Part shown: piece by piece, positions 26,095-36,962 of the stretch
How positions within the stretch are numbered: the stretch's first letter is position 1
How the letters are laid out: the number at the start of each line of letters is the position of its first letter
NCBI GenBank assembly: GCA_028554755.1
Contig: JAPTOF010000002.1
Coordinates: 30,558,501 to 30,622,500, forward strand
Direction of reading: 5' to 3'
DNA from: Cordia subcordata
Lineage: Eukaryota; Streptophyta; Magnoliopsida; Boraginales; Cordiaceae
DNA: 64,000 nucleotides
Program-made: the position numbers and the translations under genes
The notes under the pieces: generated by a model
Databases searched by the model: none
Told to the model about the DNA's origin: nothing
Seen by the model: only the letters and a program-made list of their open reading frames with translations

Positions 26095-26865
26095 TGATAT
26101 GGTATGGGAAATTCATCTATGCCACGTCAATAACTTATGGAAATCCTTACTAACTCCAAAGTGTTGGAAATCGTCTCCGGAGAGTTAGATTGTTCCTTCA
26201 ACCTCTGCACAGCACAAACTAGGCTTCGCCCTCCGACGGAGGAATAAATAGGCTTGTCCTACAAAGACAAAGTTTGGGGTTATTCTCCCGTTTCACCTCC
26301 AACGCTCAAGTAAGTTAATCTTCAAAAAGATGTAAAAACAAGAATTAACAAAATAGGAATGTAGAATAGAGAGGAAAGAATAGGTTAAGATCGCCATTCA
26401 TGGAGTTGGGGGGGTGGGTGGGGTTTATAGGTGTTAGGACACCCGTTACGAATCTTACCTCTTCCTTGCTAACTTAATTGCTTGAATCCTTTTTCGTCAG
26501 ATTTGTGTCCTCCCTTATAAGGAAATAATAATGTCATTGCCAAGTCTTGACGAATGGCCGAAACATTTCCCTTGAGCTTTGGCTATCTAGCTCACATCTA
26601 AATGGAAGCTCCGAAGCCTCACCTCTTTGCTTCGGTCATGAATGACAGCGTTTGAAATATTGTTCGCCTCACACTTTGCATGCTTCGTATAGTGAGCGCT
26701 TGAGTAATCAAGCTGGTCGAAGCCGTTACCACGTGGCATGACCTGAAGCTGTTGGTCACTAAATAAAGGCTGAAGCAAGAGTCCTAGGGTTCGGCCATAG
26801 TTATGGGGGCACTCCTTCAAGACACGTGGCATGTTTCTATTAGGCAGAATATTTTACCCATATCA
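26095..26865. mobile_element. Solo LTR, 771 bp, with 5-bp target-site duplication
   Basis: Starts TGATATGG and ends CCATATCA, a perfect 8-base inverted repeat with canonical TG...CA ends. It is flanked on both sides by GATAT (26090-26094 and 26866-26870). The sequence outside it joins into the same 3' flank found behind the other lectin copies (compare 33720-33850), so the empty site can be reconstructed. No internal retrotransposon genes remain, so it is a solo LTR left by recombination. The superfamily is unknown. Confidence 0.9.
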
Positions 26866-26870
26866 GATAT

Positions 26871-27392
26871 TATGAACAGAATTAATCTTGTGATGATAGC
26901 TATGGAAGTATGGTTATGTGGATGATTAATTTTCAGTCATTGCAACTTTACCCTTTGGCTTGGTTAATCTTGCAAGAACATACATTATTATCTACCAAGC
27001 ACACTATTCTAATGCTGTAGTGTTAGGAAAAGAACTAATTTTATTTACATGACGATAGTTGTGGAAGTATGGGTTTATGTATGATTAATTTACAATCATT
27101 GCAACTCTCCCCTCTGGGTTGATTAATCTTGCAAGAACATTATTATCTAGAAAGCACGCTATTCTCAATTAACTCAATATGTTAAGCCTGAATGACAAAA
27201 TTAATTGAACAATCTTTTTCTCTGAAAGGGGTATGTTCAAATGGTAGCAATAACATAACTCTATTTATTTTTATGTCCCATTAGAACACAAATTAACATT
27301 CATACATTTTATTATGTACTGAAAGTTTATTCTTTCTTAATTTATAATGAATACATCATTCACTTACATGATTAAGATACACATTAATATAA
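26871..27392. other. Lectin-copy 3' flank
   Basis: This stretch resembles the regions after the other two lectin copies (33780-34170 and 37040-37390), with shared words such as TGGTTAATCTTGCAAGAACAT and AGAACACAAATTAA. An internal partial duplication is seen at 26890-27010 and 27050-27160. No gene. Confidence 0.6.
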
Positions 27393-27504
27393 GGGTTAAT
27401 TCGACTTAATAACCCTAACTTTTATATTAAGTGACTCTTATTAACCCTTATATTTAATCTTAGCCACTTATTAATCTTTCATCGAATTATTGTTAAAAAA
27501 GGGA

Positions 27505-27931
27505 AAATTTCACAAATAGCCCTTATTGTTTATAAAAAGTATCAGTTTGATCCCAATTTTTTCAAAAGTGGCCTATTTCATCCCTAATATATTTAAAAAG
27601 TGTCACTTTGGTCCCTATAATTTCAAAAGTGACCAATTTGATCTCAACGTTTCCAACAAGTGTCCTAATTGATCCCCAGTTTATTCTTTAAAATGGTTAT
27701 GTGATCCAATTTTAGCCCTTAGAACGATTATGTGATGATCACTCAACTAATTAATGGGGATTGCAAAAATTGACATGTTCTGCAAATATTGAGGATTAAA
27801 CAAATTACTTCAAATAATAGGAACCAAATTGACATTTTTTTGCAAACATTAAAGATTAAATGAGTTACTTTTGAAATAATAAGGACTAAACTGACACTTT
27901 TTATAAACAATAGGGACTATTTGTGGAATTT
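27505..27931. mobile_element. MITE, about 427 bp, nested in the TIR element
   Basis: The ends form an inverted repeat of roughly 38 bases around CACAAATAGCCCTTATTG and its complement CAATAGGGACTATTTGTG. The interior has alternating phrases of the type TTTGATCCC...TTTCAAAAGTG repeated several times. Confidence 0.75.
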
Positions 27932-28419
27932 GTTAATTAAAAAATTAACAAACAAGTTAGTATTACATATTTTTGTGGACTAAAGTACCCTTGCTATTCA
28001 AGCCACAATCTCACTTTTATTTTTGGGATCCAAATACCAAACACATACTAAAAATCAAAACTAAAAATATATATTAAAAAAATCATTTGATTTTGGTAAT
28101 AATTTTGAATGTGAAGAAGACACATGTGATTTTGATTTTGTTTTAAATCTTATTTTTATTATACTTCTTTGCATTTTTGTGCATTTTATATGAAATTTGT
28201 CAAAGATCCATTTGAATTTGATGAAGATTTTATATGTAAAAAGACCTTTGTTATTTTAATCTAATTATAGCATCTTAAGTTAGATTATTTTTCTGTGAAA
28301 CCCCATCAATACTTCGAGTTCTTAGAGTCTACCGTTAGTTTAATTACTGGCAATTATTTGCATGCTTATTCCATTTGGGTTTCTTAATTTACTAAATATG
28401 TCAAATAGACATTAACAAC

Positions 28420-30005
28420 TGTTGGCTTTGTGCATAACTATATGATTTTGATGATAACAAATCAAGAGAAATTGAGTTTACCAAGTGTGCTTGTACTAAT
28501 GTGTTTATATACTTTAATGCACACTGGTTTGGCTTTTGGATTGATTGTTTACATCTTTATCGCCAAAATATTATTTGAATGCTTAGCTTGTAAATTATAT
28601 TATCATATTATTATGATCTTAAGTATTCTTGAAGTAATTGGTGTTGAAAGAAGTAAACAAACTTGCATGATGAGCAACACCGTTTTTTATCAAGAGAAGA
28701 TGCAAGTGAAAGGAGCAAATTGTTCACCACAAGAGAATAAGAAGAAGTCTTGACGTATTAAAGGTGTGAAGATCTCGAGATTAAGACTTGAAGATAGTGT
28801 GGTGACATAAGGAAGGGAAAGAGGCGACATAAGGGGTGCCAGCTTGTGTGCTTTCTTGTGAATGCCTTATAATAGTTCCTTAAAGCTCACATTCACGGTT
28901 TCTTTGCATTGCATTTTCATATTACTTGACATGCTTTTGATAAAACTTGGCTATAGCATATTTTGATTGCTAAATCTATTTCAAAAAGCTTTTAGACTTT
29001 CTAAAATCTCTTACTATATTTTCTAAAGGCTTTGCAAATCTCTTTGAAGTGTTTTTACATCATCTTACTGCCTTAGATTCAAAGAGAATTATAAAATGGT
29101 CCTTAAAATACTTGAGATTAAAATTTACTGGGCATAGTTGGACTCTAGGCTAGTCACGTGACTTAGCACCCGGCCGCACGTCCTAGCACCCTTGAGCTCG
29201 GGTTTTCAAATTGGGCTTCTGACCAAGGTTGGACCCCAGGCCGGTCAACCGACCTAGTGACGACCTTAGTCAATAAGCTTGGGGAACAAGACCGGTCGTA
29301 CCCCCGATCAACCGACCCTGAGTCTGGGTCATTAAATGCTGTAGCTGTTTATGACCGTTTGAACTGCTCTTTAAAACCCTATTTCTTTCCTCATCTTCAA
29401 GACAAACTTGGAGTATAGAAGGCTGATTCCGAAGCTTGAACCACTATCTTTCAATCATCATTAATACTTAGAAATCATCATTCTTGAGCTATAATTTGCT
29501 ATATTCTTTGAGTATTCAAGAGCCCTTATTTGCTATATTGGCTTATTGAAGCATTGTAATTCAAAATCTTTATTTTCTTCAATTTATAGCATGTATACAC
29601 ACTCTTGGGCTTGTGAAATTGTGAGTATCATTATATAGCTACAAAAGAGTGTGGAAAAATCCTAAAGAGTAGGACTCTTGGGTTCTTTGAAGTTTGACTT
29701 TAAAGAATTATATAGTTGATTTGTGCTTCACCAATCTTTGAAGAAGCATTGACATCTAATGGACGTGTTGTGAAGTCCTAGAGGGAGCAATCTTGGGTAA
29801 AGGAAGTAGGCGAGGCCAAACCACCTAAAAATACTGGTGTCATCTTCTCTATTTCCTTTACTCTCTTTACACTACTTATTTGAGTATACTAAGTGTTTGA
29901 TAATTTTCTTGTGTGACTATCTTTAATTGTTATTGGGATTTTTGTTGCAAAACTTGGTGTAATCTTAATTCACCCCTCTCCCTCTTCAGATTATTTGCCC
30001 CTACA
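28420..30005. mobile_element. Solo LTR, about 1.59 kb, with ACAAC target-site duplication
   Basis: Starts TGTTGGCTTTGTGC and ends CCCCTACA, with TG...CA ends, and is flanked by ACAAC at 28415-28419 and 30006-30010. The early TTTTGATGATAACAAATC and the late TTCACCCCTCTCCC are words I associate with large Copia LTRs. No internal coding domains are present. A 107-codon open frame at 28430-28753 lies inside it and is not a gene. A G+C-richer patch with GACCGG words occurs at 29150-29330. Confidence 0.8.
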
Positions 30006-30764
30006 ACAACATTATTTTTTTATTAAATATATATTTTATCGTGATACTTAAAAGTTTATTTTCTCCAAAAAAGTACATAGTAGATGGAACAAGTAAACAA
30101 GGCCTCAATGCAATGTTTGGTGAAGCAATAAATTGAGAAAATGGTAACAAGAAAAAAAAGGCAGAAAATTAAATAGAAAAAATTCCACCCAAAAAAAAAA
30201 GAAAAAAGTGATTAATATTTTGAAGTGAAAAAAAGAAAAAGAAGAGTTTCTTTGTATTGTATATGGCGGGATAGAAGAGTAAAGAAACGAGAGGGAAAGT
30301 TATTTTTGGATAGACGTAAGATATTCTAATATAATATAATGGCTAAGATTGTTTTATATTTTAAGAAAATTTTATTTATATAGTATATGGCGGGATAGAA
30401 GAGTTATTTCTGTATTTTTGTAATTTTCAAAGACAACTTAATAACTATATTACTTTTATCAATAGAAATATAACTTGTTAGATTTGACCTAAGTCAAAAA
30501 TTAATAAGTGGCTAAAACCAAATATAAGGGTTAATAAGTGTCACCCTATTAAAAGTTTGGGTTATTAGGTGGAATAAACCATGAGAGTAATACTAAATGT
30601 CATCTTACTTTTAGCCCTTTTTTTCCACCTCTTACTTAGTATGTTGAGTTGGCATACCAAATAGACTTTTGTTTTTTAATTTCTTTCCTTTTTTATTTTT
30701 TGCTTACTCTTCTTTATGTTTTTCTCTATTTATTTCCTTTTTCTTTGTTCCCTCAATTAAGATT

Positions 30765-31565
30765 TCCTTCCCTCTTTTTCTTTCTCTTTTTGTTTAGCTC
30801 TACCAAGAGTCTCTCTTCTTCAAATTTCTCCTCACATCTTTTCAACCAAGCGTTTTTGTAATCATTGCAATATATTTCAACTCTTTAGGGTGTTCACTTT
30901 TTCTTTGGGGGGGGGGGGGGCTAAAATTATGCCCTTAATTATTAAGAAATAATGCCTCGACCCAAAAAGTAGTATTAAATTTGTGTGTAACGTTCATTGA
31001 ACAAATTAAATTTCTTTGGTCGTAATAAATCCAAAGTTAAGTTTAATATAAAAGTTTAATTTATATACATAGGATTGGGTCAACGAACAATCCAAGAGCT
31101 AGCATCTGTTTAAAAAGACGAAGGAGCTTACCTATTCAAGGACATCGCCAAATATTATAATCAACTAGAAAAATTAGTTTGGCTAATCTATGTCAGTAGG
31201 TTTCTTTTCTGCGTTTTATTTTCTTGTGAGGAAGAAAATTTGTCTTTTTGAAGTCCTCACGGTATTACGACTAGCTAGCTTAATTATACTTTTTTGGGGT
31301 CGAGACATTACTTCTTGATAATTAAGGAGATATTAACCCCCCAAAAAAAGTGAACACCTTATACTTTTTCGGGGTCGAGACATTACTCCTTGATAATTAA
31401 GGAGATATTAATCCCGAAAAAAAAGTGAACACCCAAAAAACTAGAAACATATTGCAATGATCACAAAAGTACCTGGTTGCACAGACGGGAGGAGAAATTA
31501 GAATATAAAAGAGATTCTGATAGAGATAAACAAAAACAGAAATTAAAAGAGGGAAAGATAGCATT
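30765..31565. mobile_element. Fold-back (long TIR) element with tandemly duplicated right arm
   Basis: Arms 30765-30960 and 31365-31565 are inverted copies. Shared words, read inwards, include CAATTTCTCC-type, GATCATTGCAATAT, GGGTGTTCACTTTTT, a G/C run and TAATGTCTCGACCC. A second right-arm copy of the inner 75 bases lies at 31290-31360, so GTGAACACC and GGTCGAGACATTA occur twice. The G-run near 30906-30920 lies in the left arm. No coding capacity. Confidence 0.72.
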
Positions 31566-31624
31566 ACTCAGATCCTTAATATAATACATAAGATCAATAT
31601 AAATTTTTACACATATCATTCATT

Positions 31625-32220
31625 TATATGTGTGCATCTCTGTGTATTTTGGGAAGTAGATTAATGGTTTTCTTGGCTTACCAAATTGGCGCCAATATAA
31701 TTCTTCACACACATTCCAATTTCCAATTTAATTAGTTAGTTGTTGATATACTCTTCGCGAGCTAAAATGCTCTATGAACCCCATGTCAAGACCTACAAAA
31801 ACCCTTGCAGCGATTCCTCTCCAGAAAGTGTCATCAGATACTAAAATAATAGAAAAATTATTAATTTTTAAGTAAATGATTTAGAGTACTTCGTCCCCTT
31901 AAACTAAAATCCTGACTCTGTCACTAGTTAGCGTGCATGAGGATGTTTGCATCTGTGTATTTGAGAAGTGGAATGGTTTTTTCGCTTATCAAGGCGACAC
32001 ATATAATTCTTTACACACATTCCTATTTCCAACTAATTATTCATTTATTGCTACACTCTTTGTGTGCTAAAATGCTGTAAAAGAACACGGAGAAGACATA
32101 AGACTGTAGGCTATTTATACCCATCAATACCAACAAGAACTTTTGCAGCAATTCCTCTCCAGAGAAGTGTCATCCGACACAATAGCTGATCAAGAAATCT
32201 TCCTATATACTGAAATGGTA
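31625..32220 (+). repeat. Two tandem copies of the lectin promoter/leader
   Basis: Units about 31625-31850 and 31930-32220 both carry GTGTATTT-GAGAAGTGG or a close relative, ACACATTCC, CTCTTCGCG or CTCTTTGTG, GCTAAAATGCT, and GCAGCRATTCCTCTCCAGA with GTGTCATC. The second unit continues into the disabled lectin copy. The same block occurs once before the intact gene (34195-34376). The first unit has no exon after it. Confidence 0.75.
32112..32119 (+). promoter_or_regulatory. TATA-like box of lectin copy 2
   Basis: TATTTATA sits at the position that corresponds to GATATATAG in the promoter of the intact lectin gene, about 100 bases before the presumed ATG-only first exon. Confidence 0.45.
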
Positions 32221-32236
32221 TTTTATAAATAAATAA

Positions 32237-32276
<40 letters not shown>

Positions 32277-33689
32277 TGGTTCTTTCTACTTTTCTAGGCC
32301 TTAAGCTGCTCATGCGAAGTTTTCTTAATTAATATAATAGACAATCAAAATGTTGTTATATATATTACGCAAGCTGGCGAATTATGGTAACACTGGAGGA
32401 GAAATATCAATAGGACCATGAGGTGGTTCAGGCGGTGACAAGTGGACTTACAAGCCTAAAGGCACAACAAAACAGATAATAATCGTTCATGGATTGATTA
32501 TTGATTCCATCACCTTCAAATCTGATAGTGATCGAGAATGCAACCGAAGAATATTCTGTCAGGTTTGGAGGTCCTGGAGGATTCCACACAGATAAGGTAC
32601 ATGATCCGCTGGAGGAATGTAATGCAAGTTGACTTTGAGCTAAATGACTCAGCAAATTAACGTAAACTTTAGTGGACACATCTTGTTCAAAATTTATACC
32701 TTGCATGTCTGCGTATCGTGTCTGTGCTTCATAGGTGGTAGGATAGAAGTTCCAGTCCTTTAGAGTATTTGACAGTCATTAGCAGAACAATCGGATGATT
32801 TCCAAATCCTTTTGCCCCACCTGTCTATGTAAAATCACCGGTGTTTCACACAAACATTACTCGATATGGTCCGTTTGGTCCTGAAAGTAACTCCTCGTTC
32901 GCAGTCCCGATCGGAGGTGGAGAAATGTTTGGGTTTCATGGTCGCTCTAGTCAGTATCTTGATGCAATTGGTGTTTATGTGAAGCCCATTTGCACAGATA
33001 CTCTCCCAAGGTTTCTTAGAGAAAGCCAAGGGGTAAAATGCACAATTTGTCAAAATTTAAATGAAATGACAGTAATTTTCTCCATCTTTCTTCTTCTTAC
33101 GAGGTTTTTTTTTTTTTTAGTCTCTGGTTTCTTCAAATGCAGATTTTGCGCTGAGAAGTGCAGGTCCTTGGGGTGATTGTGGTGTTAAAGAATGGGATGA
33201 TGGAGTAAGTTCTGCAGCCAAACGAGTTCTTATTCATGTTGATGATTAAACCAGTGTGATGCACGCTGTGCGATTTGAGTAAGAGAACACAGATAAAAAA
33301 TCTGTTTGGTCGGTAAGGCATGGATCAGCTGTGCTTACATTCAATGAAATAAGATAATTTTCTTATCTTATCGATCTGCTCAGTTTTTCCTGCTAAACAA
33401 CATTATGGATGCTTTTGTATCACTAATGCATTTGTTTTGGTAGATGAACATTGATTGCACGGACGAATTCTTGATCTGCATTGCCGGATATTACGGTCCA
33501 GTTGAGCAGAAGGGTGGCCTGGAAGCAATAACATCAATTACATTTTATACTAACATGGCAAGGTATGGTCCCTATGGCAGAGAAGTTGGAAAATATTTTG
33601 CTTCTGCGTGTAGAGGGAAAGTGGTGGGTTTTCACGGAAGAAGTTGTACCTTTCTGAATGCCATTGGAGTGCACATGGTTTATGATTGA
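32215..33689 (+). pseudogene. Disabled two-domain jacalin-related lectin
   Basis: Full-length relative of the intact gene at 34374-36962 with the same exon order. Lesions seen: the acceptor before the first domain reads CTG where the intact gene has CAG. In the first domain exon (about 32375-32595) the Trp codon of GPWGGSGG is TGA, and there is a later frameshift near 32535. The exon at 32740-33030 lacks the segment coding the GTLGPPGRF-like loop. The exon at 33130-33330 has in-frame stops (33247 and near 33280). The last exon (33444-33689) is still open and encodes GPVEQKGGLEAITSITFYTN through GVHMVYD. Several independent lesions rule out a functional protein. A TA microsatellite lies in the first intron (about 32240-32272). 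Confidence 0.9.
32239..32273 (+). repeat. TA microsatellite
   Basis: Uninterrupted TA repeat of about 35 bases in the presumed first intron of the disabled lectin copy. Confidence 0.9.
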
Positions 33690-34289
33690 ATTCTTGGTGT
33701 TTGGCACCTCCAGAAGCATAGAATTCGGATTTTGTTTCTCCAGATTAGAAGCGCTTTTTAATGTTATAATATTACAAAAAGAACTGATTTTATTCCGTGT
33801 GATGATTGTTTTGGAAGTACGGTAATGTGGATATTAATTAGTTTTCAGTTGTTGCAACTCTCCCCCTTATTGCAACTCTCATTCTGGCTTGATTAATCTT
33901 CCAAGAACGTTATTACCTAGAAAGCACACCGTTCAAATGAACTCGGTTTGTTAAGCGTGAATGCCAAGATTAATTGAACAATCTTTTTCATGAAACCAGT
34001 ATTTTCCAATGGTTGCAATTTTTTTTTGGTCAAAAAAATGGCAACGACAGCTCTTTTTATAATTTTTGTCTCCCATTAGAACACAAATTAATTTATAACA
34101 TAAGCAAGTTCATTCTTTCTTAATTTATAATGAAAATCATTCATTTATATGATTATGATACACATTAATATAATACATGAGACCAATATATATAATTCTT
34201 TACACACATCACAATTTCCAAATAATTATTCATCATTTATTGCTATGCTCTTCGCGTGCTAAAATGCTATAAAGATCACGGACAAGACT

Positions 34290-34302
34290 GTAGGATATAT
34301 AG
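34290..34302 (+). promoter_or_regulatory. TATA-like box of the intact lectin gene
   Basis: GATATATAG lies about 75 bases before the presumed ATG-only first exon and aligns with TATTTATA in the disabled copy. Confidence 0.5.
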
Positions 34303-34373
34303 ACCCCATATCGATACCAAACAAATACCATTACAGCAATTCTATCCAGAAAACACTGTCATCAGATACTACA

Positions 34374-36962
34374 ATGGTTTATATTCTTTTTTCCTTCGCT
34401 CTTTCTATAATTTTTTTTAGGCTTTAAAAGGCATGCATGCAATTAAGCTTTCTTAATTAATATATATAATATATAATTAGAAAACAATCAAAATGATGTT
34501 ATTACGCAAGCAGGCAAATTATGGTAACAGTGGAGGGGAAATATCTATCGGACCATGGGGTGGTTCAGGCGGTGACAAGTGGACTTACAAGCCTAAAGTC
34601 CCGATAAAACAGATAATAGTCGTTCATGGAGGGATTATTGATTCCATCACGTTTACGGCTAATACTGAGGATCCAACCCAAGAATACTCCGTCAGGTTTG
34701 GAGGTCCCGGCGGATCCCGGACAGACGAGGTTGACACTGAGATAAACGAGTAGTTAGCAAGTAAATAACTTAATTGGACATGTTTTGTTCAAAAATTATA
34801 TATATAGTATAGGTGTGTCGTGTCTGTGATTCATATGTATTGTAGATTGAAGTTCGTCATTTCGAGGTTTTTTTCTCTTTTCACAGGTGAATATTGACAG
34901 CCCTTCAGAGTATCTGACGACCATTACCGGAACACTCGGTCCACCCGGACGGTTTTCAAATCTTTTTGCACCAAGCAATGTTTGTGTAAAATCACTGGTG
35001 TTTCACACAAATGTAACTCGATATGGTCCGTTTGGTCATGGAGGCAATTCCTCCTTCTCAATCCCGATCGAAGGTGCTGAAATAGTTGGGTTTCATGGTC
35101 GCTCTAGTCAGCATCTTGATGCAATTGGTGTTTATGTGAAGCCCATATGCCCAGCTATTGTCCCAAGATTTCTTAGACAAAGCGACGAGGTTATATTAGG
35201 GGCACTAAAGGGTCGTTTGGATTGGTTTTTTTTAATGAAAAAATACTTTTTTTTTCTAAAAATAACATATATTTTTTGTAATAAATATTTGAATTGAATT
35301 TCAAGAAAAATTAAAACTTAAAAAAAAAAAAAACTCATTTGTAGCTTTTTTTAAAAGTCAAAATTTTTAACTTCTTAAAAAAATATTTTTTTAAAAAATT
35401 AGAAAAAAAATGCTTTTAAAAAAGTCAATCTAAACGAGCCCTAAGTTGTCAAATTTTAAATTAAATTGAAGTAACTTTTCTTGTCTTCTCATTGGTTCTT
35501 TTTGGTTGTTGTTGCAGTCATCAGTACTGGTTTCTTCAGATGCAGATGCTGTGGTGAGAAGTGCAGGTCCATGGGGTGATTGTGGTGGGAATGAATGGGA
35601 TGATGGAGTAAATTCTGCAGTCAAGCGAGTTCAAATTTTTGTTGGTGGTTCACCGATTATGATACATGCTGTGCGATTTTTGTATGAGAAAACAGAAGAC
35701 ACAGTGTCTTTTTGGTCACCAAGACACGGATCGCCTGCGGGCAGTGTTGTAGTGGACCAAGTAAGACGCTTACATTCAACCCCTTAACTAGAATCAAAGG
35801 AACTATTCATACGTCGTTGAATCGAAATCAGGAATACCAATTGTTGATTTATTGAATATGTTTAACTTGATAGTGATTTGAATGTGTTCGTCATGGTTAT
35901 TGTTATGGGGTCAAAGGATGCCTATCTCACCCAGTGTCTCAGTCCTCATGACAAGGCCAGTCAACCACGCACGATTGACAAGTATAAAACTCAACAAAGT
36001 GTTTTCGGTGTGGCTAGAACTTTGCAACAAGCATGGGCGGAGCTACGCAAGGTCCAGGGGGGTCCCAGGCACCCCCTGACTTCCTCATAAAAATTTTACA
36101 ATTACTTTGTTTTGTTAATTTTGTAATCATGGGAGATTAATTAACATGAAGTGCATACCCTTATAATATAAGAGTGCATCCTCTCATGATTGTGATAAAG
36201 ATAGTATCAACACTTTTATTTTACTTTTTGATAAAAAAAAAAGTAATTTTAGAACAAAAAAAGCAAAAAAAATAGAAATAAAAATATACATAGAAGCAAT
36301 GAGATGAAAAAAGGAAAATAAAAGAAAAATGACTGCTTGTCACTCATATTAAGAAATGTTTTTAAGTTGAATATTCAACGTTTTCAAAATATGCAGTCAA
36401 GTTAGGATCATTATAAAATATAGTTTTATTTGCAATAATGCTAGACATTTATATATATTTTTTTATGTATATTAAGATACCATTATTGTATTAAATATTA
36501 GATATTTTTATATTTAATTTTTTAATTTATATTAAAAAAATTATACATGTATAAATGTATACCAGCTGAACCTTGGGTCTTGACTCTGCCACTAGCAATA
36601 AGGGACCCATGAGTACAAACATTTGTCATTCCTGTGACTAATATAATATCTACTTAGTTTTTTTGCTGAACAACATTATGGATGTTTTTCTATGACTATT
36701 AATGCATTTGTTGTTGTAGATTAACATTGATCGACCGGGTGAGTACCTGATGGGCGTTGATGGATATTATGGTCCAGTTAAGCAGAAAGGTGGCCTGGAA
36801 GCAATAACCTCAATCACATTTTACACAAACATGGAAAAGTATGGTCCTTATGGGATAGAAGAGGGAACATATTTTGCTTCACGTAGAGGCAAAATGGTGG
36901 GTTTTCATGGAAGAAGTGGTGAATTTCTCAATGCAATAGGAGTCCACATTGTGTATGATTGA
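34374..36962 (+). CDS. Two-domain jacalin-related (mannose-type) lectin
   Basis: Carbohydrate-binding lectin of the jacalin family, usually cytosolic or nucleocytoplasmic in the mannose-specific class and often induced by stress or defence (family knowledge). Exons: ATG alone 34374-34376, then 34514-34729, 34887-35189, 35518-35760 and 36720-36962, all phase 0, giving 335 aa starting MANYGNSGGEISIGPWGG. An unspliced alternative start at 34493 is in the same frame. Each of two beta-prism domains is split by one intron. Domain 1 (about residues 10-155) ends GFHGRSSQHLDAIGVYV with the sugar-binding Asp. Domain 2 (about 185-335, beginning SAGPWGDCGGNEWDDG) ends GFHGRSGEFLNAIGVHI, with Asn in place of that Asp. 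No signal peptide is visible. A MITE lies in the intron between the domains. The ATG-only exon is inferred from the promoter homology of copy 2. Confidence 0.88.
35209..35442. mobile_element. MITE in lectin intron
   Basis: About 234 bases with imperfect inverted ends: AGGGTCGTTTGGATTG on the left, and CAATCTAAACGAGCCCT on the right, whose complement is AGGGCTCGTTTAGATTG. The interior is T/A-rich with TTTTTAAAA words. It belongs to the same general type as the elements at 19138, 45908 and 58897. Confidence 0.7.

Larger units (their letters stand above)
27393..30581. mobile_element. TIR element of about 3.2 kb with nested insertions
   Basis: Left end 27393-27480 and right end about 30500-30581 are long inverted repeats. 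Both contain CTTATTAACCCTTATATTT and TAGCCACTTATTAAT when read in opposite orientation, and the outermost bases are GGTTAATTCGAC and GGTTTATTCCAC. Inside lie a MITE (27505-27931) and a solo LTR (28420-30005). No transposase frame is visible, so it is non-autonomous. No clear target-site duplication was found, so the exact ends are uncertain. Confidence 0.65.

Noticed and set aside
28430..28753. 107-aa open frame
   Set aside because: Lies wholly inside the 1.6-kb solo LTR and shows no retroelement protein motif.
32215..33689. Lectin copy 2 as a second working gene
   Set aside because: In-frame stops, frameshift, an internal deletion and a lost acceptor are spread over four exons.
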